From assembly GCF_001544475.1 (NCBI RefSeq), contig NZ_FCNW02000011.1, positions 1-64,000 of the forward strand: a stretch of 64,000 bases of DNA. The letters are read 5' to 3'. Numbering within the stretch: the stretch's first letter is position 1; each line of letters starts with the position of its first letter. Shown in pieces: positions 25,186-35,984 of this stretch. Position numbers and translations under genes: made by a program. The stretch comes from Caballeronia humi (GTDB lineage Bacteria; Pseudomonadota; Gammaproteobacteria; Burkholderiales; Burkholderiaceae). The notes under the pieces were generated by a model. The model was not told the origin of the DNA, did not search any database, and saw nothing but the letters and a program-made list of their open reading frames with translations.

Positions 25186-27942
25186 ATGACGAAGATAAAG
25201 CAGACCAGCGCGTTGCAGGCGCCACTGTCAGTTTCCCGATCTGACGCGGAGATACTCGCTCTTGCCAGAAGCTGTAAAGACGTGGGTGGGGCGTCGTCTT
25301 GCGGAGCGGCGCTTGCGGTACTGACTATCTTCGGTTTGCCGAATGCGGTCTACGCGGAAGAGCTACAGGCATCCTGGGCGGCATCCGAACGTATTGCTTC
25401 CTTTTTGGACTCGCGTTCTTCGCAATTGCAGCGTCCGCTTTCTGACGAACGGGATTTGAGCCGAGCGGGCGGCCACTCGAACACGCTGCCAAAGATGGAG
25501 ATTATTCAGGAGGTCGCTCCAAAAGCGAGCACGGCCTTTGCTCTCGGGACGCCAGTGAGGAACGGGATTTCCACCTCACTCAATCGGCTGGTTGCGCCCG
25601 CCGTGAGCATTCACTCGTATCGCGCGAACGGCGGCGACGCCGTTGATAGCAAAGACGATCGGTTGAGGCCGCTCGATGATGTCGCATTGCGTCGAACAAC
25701 TGGCGGCGAGCTACGTCGTGAGGAAAATGCCGCAGCTGATCGGAGTGCGAGTCAGATATTCGCCACCGAGTCGAGTCGCATATTGGGCGATGCACGTGCT
25801 GAAGCGCCCGGCCCATTTGTCGCATACGACAGCGCGGTGCAGAGAGCGGTTACGTTCGCCGGCGCAGAGGGAACGGTTTTGTCGAACGTCGCGGCGGGCA
25901 CGAAGGAGATGGACGCCGTCAATATCGGTCAGTTGAAGGCTGCGGGGATCGCGGTCGATTCTCGCGGCAATACGATGAACTCCTTCGTCGCTTACGATGA
26001 CGAAACCCGGCACACGATAACGCTTCATGGCGGGATTCAGGGTACCCGCCTGGCGAATCTGGCAAAAGGCCGCCGGGACATGGAGGCTGTCAATGTGAGT
26101 CAGCTCAGGGAAGCGGGGATCACCATTGACTCAAGCGGTAACGCCGCGAACACACTCGTCACCTATGACGACATCAATAAAGAGCGAATGACTTTGCGCG
26201 GCGACGCGAAAGGCACGTTACTCTCGAATGTTGCCAAGGGCAGGGCTGATAGTGACGCGGTCAACGTCCGACAGTTGAAGGACGCCGGTTTGACGCTCGA
26301 TGCAAGCGGCAACGCGGTCAACGCGCTGGTTTCCTACGTCGACGCCCAAAAGAATCAAATCACGTTTGGCGGTACCGCTGGGACCATTCTGTCGAAAGTC
26401 GCGCAAGGCAAGGCAGATACCGATGCAGTCAACATTCGACAGCTGAAGAATGCCGGCCTGACGCTCGATTCGAACGGCGACCCGACGAATGCAGTGGTCG
26501 CCTACGATACGCTCAGCAACGATCGAATTTCGCTCGGTGGATCGAAAGGCACGATCATCTCGAATGTGAAGTCGGGCGTCGCCGATACAGATGCTGTCAA
26601 CGTATCCCAATTGAAGAGCAACGGTTTGATCGGCGCTGGCGGTACAGCGCTGTCGGCTGTCGTCTACGACACTTTGCCCGACGGAAGTCCAAATTCAGGC
26701 AGTATCACACTCGGCGGCGCCTCGGCGCCGGCTCCCGTGGCGCTGCGCAACGTCGCAGCGGGTCGCGTGAAGGAGGGCAGCACCGATGCGGTAAACGGCG
26801 ATCAGTTGTACCAGACCGTGAAGATAGTCGACGATCTTCAGAGTGTAGGTGCATTCAAGTATCTCTCGACGACTTCAACGCTCGGCGCCGCCCAGGCGTT
26901 GGGCTCGGATGCACTCGCTATCGGCGGCGAAGCGCGCGCAAGCGGTAGAAACTCCGTCGCACTCGGAACCAACTCCTTGGCGGATCGCGCAAATTCTGTG
27001 TCGGTCGGGTCGAAGGGACAAGAGCGCCAGATCACGAACGTCAAAGCGGGTACGGCCGATACCGACGCAGTCAATGTCGCACAGTTGAAGAGCACAGGCC
27101 TCATCGACAGCATGGGCAACGCCACGGCGACGTTGATCTACGACAAAACCACTAGCGGCGCGACCGACTACGCGAGCGTGACGCTCGGCAATGGCATCGA
27201 GGGTGGCTCGACGCTGCACAACGTCGCGAGCGGGGTGCTTGTCAACGACGCCGTCAACGTTGGACAGTTGAACAATGCTGTCGGGCAGTTGAGCAACGCG
27301 ATCAGCAAGGTCACGAACACAACCGCCGTGAGCACGGCGTTCTTCAGCGCCGACGGTAATGCGTCAAGGGATGCGGCGGTGTCGACTGGCACGCATACGG
27401 TCGCTGCCGGCGCAAGCGCGCTCGCAAGCGGTGAGAACGCGGTGGCGTTTGGCGCGGGCGCGACTGCGAGCGCCGACAACTCGGTGGCACTGGGCGCAGG
27501 GTCGGTCGCGAATCGGGCGAACAGCGTGTCGGTCGGATCGGAAGGCGGACAGCGGCAGATCACCAGCGTCGCGGCCGGCACGGCGGGCACCGATGCGGTG
27601 AACCTCGACCAGTTGAACCGCGTGTCGACCAACTCGGTGGCCCAGGCGGCCAGTTACACCGATCAGCGCTTCAACAACGCGCAGCAGCAAATTCGCGACC
27701 TCGACCGCGACACGCGCAAGGGTATCGCGGCGGCGTCGGCGCTCAATGTGGTCACGCCTTATCTGCCCGGCCGCACCGCGCTCAACGCCGGTATTGCCGC
27801 GTATCGGGGACAGGCGGCGCTTGGAATCGGCGTGTCGCGTTGGAACGAAAAGGGGAACTTGAACCTCAACGCCGGCGTATCGACGTCAGGAGGCAACAGT
27901 ACTATTGTTCGCGCTGGCATCGGCTATGTGTTCGGCGGATAA
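25186..27942 (+). CDS. YadA-like trimeric autotransporter adhesin lacking the usual extended signal peptide
   Basis: A 918-residue type Vc autotransporter. The N-terminus has a polar stretch, then a hydrophobic segment (about 44-58, AALAVLTIFGLPNA) ending VYA-EE, a probable signal cleavage site near residue 60; the ESPR motif that opens most such proteins is absent. Five consecutive units with a spacing of 56-57 residues follow (about 220-490), each holding a neck-like DAVNxxQL motif. Next come short YadA head repeats (about 575-610 and 730-790, SVALGTNSLADRANSVSVGS), a second stalk and the C-terminal YadA anchor (about 845-918), the 4-strand unit that trimerises into a 12-strand barrel in the outer membrane. 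Anchor and repeats indicate an adhesin; the ligand is unknown. Confidence 0.9.
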   Translation: MTKIKQTSALQAPLSVSRSDAEILALARSCKDVGGASSCGAALAVLTIFGLPNAVYAEELQASWAASERIASFLDSRSSQLQRPLSDERDLSRAGGHSNTLPKMEIIQEVAPKASTAFALGTPVRNGISTSLNRLVAPAVSIHSYRANGGDAVDSKDDRLRPLDDVALRRTTGGELRREENAAADRSASQIFATESSRILGDARAEAPGPFVAYDSAVQRAVTFAGAEGTVLSNVAAGTKEMDAVNIGQLKAAGIAVDSRGNTMNSFVAYDDETRHTITLHGGIQGTRLANLAKGRRDMEAVNVSQLREAGITIDSSGNAANTLVTYDDINKERMTLRGDAKGTLLSNVAKGRADSDAVNVRQLKDAGLTLDASGNAVNALVSYVDAQKNQITFGGTAGTILSKVAQGKADTDAVNIRQLKNAGLTLDSNGDPTNAVVAYDTLSNDRISLGGSKGTIISNVKSGVADTDAVNVSQLKSNGLIGAGGTALSAVVYDTLPDGSPNSGSITLGGASAPAPVALRNVAAGRVKEGSTDAVNGDQLYQTVKIVDDLQSVGAFKYLSTTSTLGAAQALGSDALAIGGEARASGRNSVALGTNSLADRANSVSVGSKGQERQITNVKAGTADTDAVNVAQLKSTGLIDSMGNATATLIYDKTTSGATDYASVTLGNGIEGGSTLHNVASGVLVNDAVNVGQLNNAVGQLSNAISKVTNTTAVSTAFFSADGNASRDAAVSTGTHTVAAGASALASGENAVAFGAGATASADNSVALGAGSVANRANSVSVGSEGGQRQITSVAAGTAGTDAVNLDQLNRVSTNSVAQAASYTDQRFNNAQQQIRDLDRDTRKGIAAASALNVVTPYLPGRTALNAGIAAYRGQAALGIGVSRWNEKGNLNLNAGVSTSGGNSTIVRAGIGYVFGG

Positions 27943-28433
27943 GTGGTTGCGCAGCGACGCGTTCCCGGCATTCCAGCGGTACGCCGAGCGGCGAACGGAT
28001 GCGCTCGGTCACGGGCTACAAGCGCTGCTGCGACGCCGTCACAGCAACGTTGTCGCCTGCGCACAGGCAACAAAGTGGCCAGGATCGGTTGGGCGATTCT
28101 GGCCAAGGGTCATGAGTACCGGGCGCAACCGCCTATCGTTTGAACAACTTTCCCGCCTGCGTTTGCGACCACTGACCTGAGATGAAGACAAACGGCACAC
28201 GGCTCAACTTAAGACCTGACATGAAATTCAGTCCCCTTTAGGACGAGGGCTTTTGAGGACAGTTTTGTGCAGCTTTTCATCGAGGGCCGGGCGTTCTGAT
28301 CCGCTCCCAATTCGAGCCCGAATACATTTGCGCAAGCCCTTTTATGTCACAGGCCGAGGTTGCAGACAACAGGGCGACCATACATTTCATAAGCGGCGGA
28401 TACGTCGGGGCGCTTTGTTTCAACGCCGATAAA
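27943..28433. other. 491-base stretch with no supported gene
   Basis: Open frames here lack conserved-looking protein sequence and ribosome-binding sites, and I see no clear terminator for the preceding adhesin. Segments such as CACTGACCTGAGATGAAGAC and CCTGACATGAAATTCAGTCC resemble ordinary intergenic DNA. It could contain degraded sequence, but nothing identifiable. Confidence 0.4.
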
Positions 28434-28553
28434 TCAGGTCTTGGCCGTCTCAGCCGTATCGCGCTCGGTGGCAGGCGCGCTACGAAATACCCAGACCGTC
28501 AGCAAGCCAAGGGAAGCAATCATCCACAGCAGGAAAAACGCAAAGGCCATCAT
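28434..28553 (-). CDS. Small single-pass membrane protein (39 aa)
   Basis: A 39-residue open frame, MMAFAFFLLWMIASLGLLTV at the start, then WVFRSAPATERDTAETAKT. Residues 3-23 form one clean transmembrane helix with a charged C-terminal tail, and GGGGACGGAG precedes the double ATG at good spacing. These features make it a believable small membrane protein, possibly a regulator or accessory subunit. I know no family for it. It stands alone on the minus strand between the adhesin and a glycine-rich lipoprotein gene. Confidence 0.6.
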   Translation of the reverse strand: MMAFAFFLLWMIASLGLLTVWVFRSAPATERDTAETAKT

Positions 28554-28808
28554 CTCCGTCCCCTCAGGCTGGTTGGTGCCGCTTTGGCGCTCGGGAAATG
28601 GCCCGTCGCCTTATCGGCATTATGAGGAAGAACATATAGCGAAAATCGTGCCTGAACGCAGGCGGAAAATGGCAGAGCCTTGTCGGAAAAGGATAGGGCG
28701 GCGGCCACATCGAGTGTGACCGTCCGCGCTTTTCGCACATTAGCTAAAAAACGTTACAGAAACGAAACGCTGACAGTAAAACGCCAAATTTTTGTAAAGG
28801 TCACGACG

Positions 28809-29276
28809 CTAATGGCTGTGTCCCGAACCGCCGCCGTGCCAGTTGCCGCCCCCACCGCCGTGCCAGCCTCCGCCACCGCCGTGCCATCCGTGTCCACCCC
28901 AGCAGCAGCCACCGCCGCCCCAGTATCCGAACCCGACCGAGATCGACGGATAGCCGTATCCGTAATACCCGGGGTACGCCGCATACGGGTAAGCCGGATA
29001 AGCAGGGTAGGGATACGCAGGGTAATAAGCCGGATATGTTGCGTAGGTCACGGGCGGTTGCGCGACCGGATACTGCGCGGCGACGGGCGTCGTCGTGTAA
29101 GACGAGACCACGGCCGATGAAGCTTCCTGCGTGCCGACGGCGAATTCCCGCTGCGTATAAGCCGCGCCGACTACCGGATAAGACGGATAAGCAGGATAGG
29201 CCGGATAGCCGACGTAATAACATCCGCTCAGCAGCGCGACGCCCCCGAGAGCCGTCAGCGTGAGTTTCGGATTCAT
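28809..29276 (-). CDS. Tyr/Pro- and Gly/His-rich lipoprotein
   Basis: A 155-residue protein with a lipoprotein signal: MNPKLTLTALGGVALLSGC, with the lipobox LLSGC and Cys19. The mature part is low complexity: YPAYP-type repeats (about 20-35 and 80-115) and a C-terminal tail of GGGGWHGGGG units (about 120-155) with several histidines and two adjacent cysteines. The start MNPKL at 29276 is taken because it gives a proper signal peptide; an ATG seven codons upstream is unlikely. The histidine/glycine tail could bind metals, and such proteins are often envelope or surface structural components, but no function is established. Confidence 0.75.
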   Translation of the reverse strand: MNPKLTLTALGGVALLSGCYYVGYPAYPAYPSYPVVGAAYTQREFAVGTQEASSAVVSSYTTTPVAAQYPVAQPPVTYATYPAYYPAYPYPAYPAYPYAAYPGYYGYGYPSISVGFGYWGGGGCCWGGHGWHGGGGGWHGGGGGNWHGGGSGHSH

Positions 29277-29488
29277 GATGCTGCTCCTTTCGTGCAACTG
29301 CCTTCTATCGTGCTGTGTTCGTGCGAGGCATCGAACGGTCGGCGAAAAGAGCTCGGCGCAACGTCGGCGGCTTGAGGAAAAGCGTGGCGGCTCGCGGCTG
29401 AGTTCGGATTGGTCGATGTGTTTTAAAGATAGCGCGGATCGTGCGACCCCGCGCGATCCGCTTTGTTACCCCGAATTACCCCGACGGC

Positions 29489-29701
29489 CTACTTGCCGAC
29501 CTGGTTTCCGATCACCCCGCCGACCGCCGCGCCACCGAGCGTCGAGAGCGCACTGCCGCCTATCGCCGCCCCCGCCACGCCGCCGACGCCCGCGCCAACC
29601 GCGGTATCGCGTTGCCGCGTAGTCATGCTGTCGCACGCACTGAGGCCGCCGAGCAGTGCGACAACGAGTGCAGCGGCGCTGATCTGTCTGATATTTTTCA
29701 T
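29489..29701 (-). CDS. OsmB-like glycine-zipper lipoprotein
   Basis: A 70-residue lipoprotein. The signal MKNIRQISAAALVVALLGG ends in LSAC (Cys23), followed by the linker DSMTTRQRDT and a glycine zipper (about 35-68, VGAGVGGVAGAAIGGSAL and so on), the same architecture as osmotically induced OsmB. It should sit at the inner face of the outer membrane. GAGAGTCAAA precedes the start on this strand. It is one of two small lipoprotein genes next to each other with 212 bases between them. Confidence 0.85.
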   Translation of the reverse strand: MKNIRQISAAALVVALLGGLSACDSMTTRQRDTAVGAGVGGVAGAAIGGSALSTLGGAAVGGVIGNQVGK

Positions 29702-29918
29702 TTTGACTCTCCATTACGTGATGAAGGGGTACGGCCAGGCTGAAGCGGCTTGGGTGTCCATCGGGCGCCGGGCCGAGGTCGCCGCTTGAGCGGCTGATCG
29801 TTGTAGTAGCGTTGCAGCGACGGAAGGTTTATTGCCGGTTCATCATGGTTGAAGCAGGAAAAGTGCCAGATTGCGGATGAAGCGTGGAGCGCTTTGTGCA
29901 CGGGCGTTCGCGCCAAAA

Positions 29919-29957
29919 GAAACGGCCTGTCGCGCGCGATGCGCGACAGGCCGTTTT
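29919..29957 (-). terminator. Terminator after thiC
   Basis: AACGGCCTGTCGCGC and GCGCGACAGGCCGTT pair (15 bp) downstream of the thiC stop on its strand, with TTTCTTTTGG after the stem. The complementary strand has TTTT as well, so it may stop transcripts from both sides. Confidence 0.75.
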
Positions 29958-29999
29958 GTCAGCTTGCGTTGTAAATTTCTTCAGCGGCCAACCGAAGCG

Positions 30000-32088
<2,089 letters not shown>

Positions 32089-32200
32089 GAACGCTTCCCT
32101 GCGCTGGCATTATCCAGATCAGGTTCAAAGGGTATTTCTCACCCACGCCGCGCGGGCAATCCGTTTTGTGGATTGCGATGCACGACGCAGGACCCCCGCG
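32089..32200 (-). promoter_or_regulatory. TPP riboswitch (THI box) upstream of thiC
   Basis: On the minus strand the conserved THI-box elements appear in order: GGGGGTCCTGCG at the 5' side, GGGTGAGAAATACCC, TTTGAACCTGATCTGGATAA and TGCCAGCGCAGGGAAGCG. GTGAGA stands for the usual CTGAGA. Position in front of thiC, about 160 bases from its start, agrees. TPP binding represses the gene. Confidence 0.95.
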
Positions 32201-32486
32201 TTAGCAGCCGCTACGTTACACCGCACCGTGGCGTCTTGGCAACCTTTTGTGACACTCCGGCGGCGTGCGTACAGCGCTTACTGCATAATGTCGGACGCCG
32301 CGATTTCAGTACTTTCCCGTCCGCGCGGCGGCCCGGTTTTCCGGCCGAACTCCCTTCTGTGTTCTGCGCTCCGTCATGTTGTCCTGCCTTGCCCGTCTTG
32401 CCGCGACGCCTTTGCGGCATGCGCGTTTCCTCGTGCGTTGCCGTCGTTGCAACGCTTCTGTATTTCCGGCTGCTGCGGAGCGTTGA

Positions 32487-33440
32487 ATGTCTGCTCTCCC
32501 GTCGCCGAAGTTTCCGCCCAGCCTGCCGCTCAATTTCCCCGACCGGTTTGCGTTTCGACTCCCGCAGACTCAGAAGGGACGCGTCGCGCTTGCGCTCGCT
32601 GTCGTCTATATCGTCTGGGGCTCGACGTATATGGCGGTGCATCTGTCCCTCGAGTCTTTTCCGCCGTTGATGCTGTCGGGGTTGCGTAACCTTTTTGCCG
32701 GCATCGGCCTCTTTATTTTCGCGGCACGCAAGAAGCCGATCTGGCCTTCGGGCGCTGAGATCCGCAATGCGGCGATTGTCGGGACGCTGCTCGTCGGGCT
32801 GTCGAGCGGGATGCTCGCTTTTGGCATGCGCACGGTCGAGACCGGCACGGCCGCCGTCATGGTCGCGACGGTTCCGCTATTTGCGACGATCATCGCGGCG
32901 TTCACCGGGCGCAGTATCGCGAAGGGGGAGTGGGTCGCGGTTGGGCTGGGACTCGTCGGTATCGCGCTCCTCAATCACGGCGATACGTCGGCGGGGTCGA
33001 CGGCTGGATCGCTCGCGATTCTCTGCGGCGCGATTTTTTGGGCCGGCGGCGCGCATCTCGCCGGTCGGCTCAAGTTGCCGTCGGATCTCTTCGTTTCGAC
33101 CGCCCTGCAGATCGGACTCGGTGGCTCCATTTCGACGATGGTCGCGTGGTTTTCCGGCGAGCGGATCATAAGTATCGGATTGGTGCCGGCGGCTTCGTTT
33201 CTTTATTTGATGCTGATCGGGACGATGGCGGCTTATGTCGCCTATGGGTATCTCATTCGACATACCAGTCCGATCATCGCCAGCAGTTGCATGTATGTAA
33301 ATCCAATCGTGGCAGTGGCACTTGGTGCGCTGTTGCTCGGCGAAGTCATTACGCGGTGGACCGTCATAGCGACAGTCATTATCTTGCTTAGCGTTGGATT
33401 GTCGTTTTGGTTTGATTACCGGCGCAGAGGACTTGTTTAA
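32487..33440 (+). CDS. DMT superfamily (EamA) transporter
   Basis: A 317-residue inner-membrane protein with ten predicted transmembrane helices and the internal duplication of EamA proteins. The first repeat begins VVYIVWGSTYMAVHLSLESF, with the family's WGS-Y motif; the second has CGAIFWAGGAHLAG and ends with NPIVAVALGALLLGEVIT. A basic and proline-rich 30-residue N-terminus precedes helix 1. It resembles YedA-type exporters that move amino acids or metabolites out of the cell; the substrate is unknown. It is divergent from thiC, with the riboswitch leader between them. Confidence 0.9.
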   Translation: MSALPSPKFPPSLPLNFPDRFAFRLPQTQKGRVALALAVVYIVWGSTYMAVHLSLESFPPLMLSGLRNLFAGIGLFIFAARKKPIWPSGAEIRNAAIVGTLLVGLSSGMLAFGMRTVETGTAAVMVATVPLFATIIAAFTGRSIAKGEWVAVGLGLVGIALLNHGDTSAGSTAGSLAILCGAIFWAGGAHLAGRLKLPSDLFVSTALQIGLGGSISTMVAWFSGERIISIGLVPAASFLYLMLIGTMAAYVAYGYLIRHTSPIIASSCMYVNPIVAVALGALLLGEVITRWTVIATVIILLSVGLSFWFDYRRRGLV

Positions 33441-33478
33441 CGCCGGCGCCTGGGGATGGAGTCCGAGCTTCGCTTGGG

Positions 33479-33589
33479 CTGCAAGTTCCGTATAACCCCA
33501 AGCGCATCAACTCGCTTGAAAAAGAGAGCGAGCATTTGCAGGGCGGTAATATGCAGACCCCGGCGATCGAATTGCCCGATAAGCACTAA
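33479..33589 (+). pseudogene. Possible 3' remnant of a protein-coding gene
   Basis: In one frame, 37 codons from 33479 to a TAA at 33589 read as a natural-looking hydrophilic tail: LQVPYNPKRINSLEKESEHL, then QGGNMQTPAIELPDKH. The frame is open back into the end of the DMT gene but has no usable start codon or ribosome-binding site. It could be the end of a lost gene or chance; codon choice is less GC-rich at third positions than in neighbours. Low confidence. Confidence 0.25.
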
Positions 33590-33611
33590 GCATCAGGCAC
33601 TAGCCAAAAGA

Positions 33612-33650
33612 AAATCGGCGGACTTTGCCAAAAGCGAAGTTCGCCGATTT
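33612..33650. terminator. Bidirectional terminator-like hairpin after the DMT gene
   Basis: AAATCGGCGGACTT and AAGTTCGCCGATTT are inverted repeats of 14 bases with one mismatch; the stem is bounded by A-rich and T-rich ends on both sides. It probably ends transcripts of the DMT gene on one strand and of the entericidin gene on the other. Confidence 0.55.
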
Positions 33651-33674
33651 CACATGCACGAAACAGCGGGACGC

Positions 33675-33703
33675 AAAAAAAACCCGCCGCTAAAAGCGAC
33701 GGG
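33675..33703 (-). terminator. Terminator of the entericidin-type gene
   Basis: On the minus strand CCCGTCGCT and AGCGGCGGG pair across TTT and are followed by eight T. It lies 50 bases after the stop of the small lipoprotein gene. Confidence 0.87.
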
Positions 33704-33753
33704 CTGACAGGAAACTCACGGCATCAAGACATCAGCCGGGTCCGACTGGGTTT

Positions 33754-33888
33754 TTACTTGTTTTGCTCGGCCGAATTCGTGATGGCTTTACCGCCCTTCG
33801 AGATGTCCTGGCCCGCGCCGGAGACCGTGTTGCAGCCCGCGAGCGCAGCGGTGCCAGCGATCAGCAGCAAAGCGATGAGTCGAGTCAT
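33754..33888 (-). CDS. Entericidin A/B family lipoprotein
   Basis: A 44-residue protein: a signal peptide MTRLIALLLIAGTAALAGC with Cys19 in the lipobox ALAGC, then NTVSGAGQDISKGGKAITNS, the conserved entericidin mature sequence. AGGGGAAT precedes the ATG. Entericidins are small envelope lipoproteins linked in E. coli to stationary-phase bacteriolysis (EcnB) and its antidote (EcnA); many bacteria, like this one, have a single copy whose role is uncertain. It has its own strong terminator. It is separated by 187 bases from the histidine kinase gene, on the same strand. Confidence 0.92.
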   Translation of the reverse strand: MTRLIALLLIAGTAALAGCNTVSGAGQDISKGGKAITNSAEQNK

Positions 33889-34075
33889 GAGTATTCCCCT
33901 TTGAAGTTGGATGCGTAATTGGAATCGGGTCGCGCATCGTGTTGGATCAGCCCGGATCGACTACCGGTCGAGACCATCATAAAAAAACCATCGTGCTCAG
34001 GCTGTAGGCGCGTCCGCGTTTTTCTTGTCGGCCGCTTCCGCTATTCATGTCGGCATCGTCCTACGTGATGGACGC

Positions 34076-35548
34076 CTAGGCGACAGGCAGGATCACGGCG
34101 CTCGCATCGGTGCTGCGCTCGCGCGGCATCGTCGCGCGGATGCTCGTGCCGTGCGGCTCGCGCGGTTCGATCTCGATGCGCCCGCCGCGCGCGCTGACGC
34201 GCTGGCGCATGCCGAGCAGCCCATGCGTGTGCGTGCGCTTCAAATCCTGCGGGCGAATGCCGACGCCGTCATCCGCGATGCTGAGCGACACGCGTTCGTC
34301 GTCGAGCGTCAGATTGATCGCGATGCTCGTCGCCCGCGCGTACTTCGCCGCGTTCGTCAGCGATTCCTGCGCCACGCGAAAGAGCGCGATCTCAATGTCG
34401 CCGCCGAGCTTCACGTCGTTCTCCGGCAGCGCGAGTTCGAGCGTCCAGCCGTTGCGCTGCGCGGCTTCATCGGCGAGGGTGCGCAGCGCAGTGACGAGCC
34501 CGAAGTTGGCGAGCACGGTCGGGCGCATGTCCTCGATGATGCGCCGCTTGAGCGCAATGCCCTGATCGAGGTTCGCGAGCGCGCGCGAGAGCTTCTCGAC
34601 CATCGCCGGTTCGCTTTGCCGCAGTTTGTTGTTGACCCACGCAACGTCCATCTTGCTCGCAGTAAGAATCGAGCCGAGTTCATCGTGCAGTTCGCGCGCC
34701 AGTTCGGTCTTCTCGTTTTCGCTCACCGATTGCAAATGCCACGCGAGCGCTTCGAGCTGACGCGTGCGCTCGAAGACGAGCTGATCGAGTTCTTCCTGCT
34801 GCGTGATGAGCTTCTTCTGCACGCGATCCTGCTTGTCGAGCTGGATGCCGAGATTGCGAAACAACAGCAGGAACAGCACGATGTTCAGCGCACACAGCGC
34901 GCCGACGCAGAAGGTCGAGATGCGCTGATCGGCGCGGCTCGAATCGAGCGCGTGCTGCGCGCGGCGCTCTTCGTTCAGGCGCAGGAGGGCGAGCGTCGTA
35001 TCGAGGATGTCGCCGCCTTCCGGGGGCTTCAAGGCAAGCGCGCGAGCCTGATCGATCGTGTCCGCCGGGCCGGAGAGCGTCGCTATGCCGGCGGCGATCT
35101 GCGTATCGACCGCGCCGCTCACCTGCGCGAAACTCGCGAGCGCGGTGTCGTCGGCCTTGCGGTGGTAGTAGCCGTCGAGCGAGGCGATCGTCTGACGGAT
35201 GCGCGTCGCCGCTTGCCGGAAATGTTCCGCGTAGGCCGCGCGCGCGGGTGGCGGCGCGAGGACATAGGCGCGCTCGTCGGCGGTAAGAGTGGCGATGTCG
35301 GCGGCGAGCGCGGTCAGTTGCGTCGTCGCGCCTTTCGCGTCGAGCGCGACTTCGTACTCAGCGGCGATGCGCATGCGCCCCGATTCCAGGATCACGAGGC
35401 CGCCCACCGTAATGACGATTGCGACCGTCATCGCGACGGCCCAGCTCCAGCGGCGCATGAAGTCGTTCAACCGCGTCGCGCGGCCGGGGTTTGCGCTCTT
35501 TTTTTTGGGCGCGCTCTGGGCGGAGGCGGCTGCCATTGCCTTGGTCAT
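34076..35548 (-). CDS. Sensor histidine kinase, NarL/HisKA_3 type
   Basis: A 490-residue inner-membrane kinase. Transmembrane helices at about 35-54 and 213-232 flank a mostly helical periplasmic domain of about 155 residues (CHASE3-like). A cytoplasmic coiled coil follows (about 240-285), then the HisKA_3 phospho-acceptor helix TELARELHDELGSILTASK with His288, and an HATPase_c domain with ESLTNAAKYARA (N box), DDGVGI (G1) and HGLLGMRQR (G2). The type normally pairs with a LuxR-type response regulator; one is encoded at 36860-37501 on the other strand, a likely partner. The signal is unknown. Confidence 0.92.
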   Translation of the reverse strand: MTKAMAAASAQSAPKKKSANPGRATRLNDFMRRWSWAVAMTVAIVITVGGLVILESGRMRIAAEYEVALDAKGATTQLTALAADIATLTADERAYVLAPPPARAAYAEHFRQAATRIRQTIASLDGYYHRKADDTALASFAQVSGAVDTQIAAGIATLSGPADTIDQARALALKPPEGGDILDTTLALLRLNEERRAQHALDSSRADQRISTFCVGALCALNIVLFLLLFRNLGIQLDKQDRVQKKLITQQEELDQLVFERTRQLEALAWHLQSVSENEKTELARELHDELGSILTASKMDVAWVNNKLRQSEPAMVEKLSRALANLDQGIALKRRIIEDMRPTVLANFGLVTALRTLADEAAQRNGWTLELALPENDVKLGGDIEIALFRVAQESLTNAAKYARATSIAINLTLDDERVSLSIADDGVGIRPQDLKRTHTHGLLGMRQRVSARGGRIEIEPREPHGTSIRATMPRERSTDASAVILPVA

Positions 35549-35730
35549 GTCGATCGGTCGTTTGTAGTAATTCGCTTGGTAGCCGCTGCCGACGCGGGAG
35601 AGAAGGCGTCAGGCGGGTTGAAAGCGCGTGTCAGTCGATTCCCACAGCAAAAAAGGCGCCTGCCCGAGTGTATTGCCCCTCGGGCCCTACTAACATGGAC
35701 TGGGCAGACAAACTTTAAGCGGGGTCGATC

Positions 35731-35907
35731 ATGTTGAAGTGGGCATTGTTTTTCGCGATCGTGGCCGTGGTCGCTGGCCTTCTGGGCTTTACCGGCATCG
35801 CGGCGGGCGCCGCGAGCATCGCCAAGTTCCTGTTCGTGCTGTTCCTGATCCTGTGCGTGGTGTTCCTCGTGCTCGGGTTCGTCATCACGAAAAAAGTCGT
35901 GGATTAG
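35731..35907 (+). CDS. DUF1328 small membrane protein (58 aa)
   Basis: A 58-residue protein with two transmembrane helices: [20 protein letters not shown], then the conserved [13 protein letters not shown] loop, and a second helix ending in [10 protein letters not shown]. This is the DUF1328 (YtjA-like) family, common in proteobacteria and often induced by stress, with no known activity. It starts 182 bases from the divergent histidine kinase gene. A second, related protein is encoded 77 bases downstream; the two are probably an old tandem duplication. Confidence 0.9.
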   Translation: MLKWALFFAIVAVVAGLLGFTGIAAGAASIAKFLFVLFLILCVVFLVLGFVITKKVVD

Positions 35908-35984
35908 CGGCACTCGCGAGCCGGGATTCATCGGGACAGGGCCGGCAGTGGCCGGTCCGGACCTTAGGCATAGGGAGAGTCGCC

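Noticed and set aside
28344..28625. Plus-strand open frames after the first adhesin
   Set aside because: They overlap the more convincing 39-residue membrane protein on the other strand and have no ribosome-binding site or protein-like composition.
33456..33707. An 83-codon plus-strand frame after the DMT gene
   Set aside because: It runs through two terminator hairpins and its product is arginine/lysine-rich without structure; the alternative frame at 33479-33589 looks more natural.
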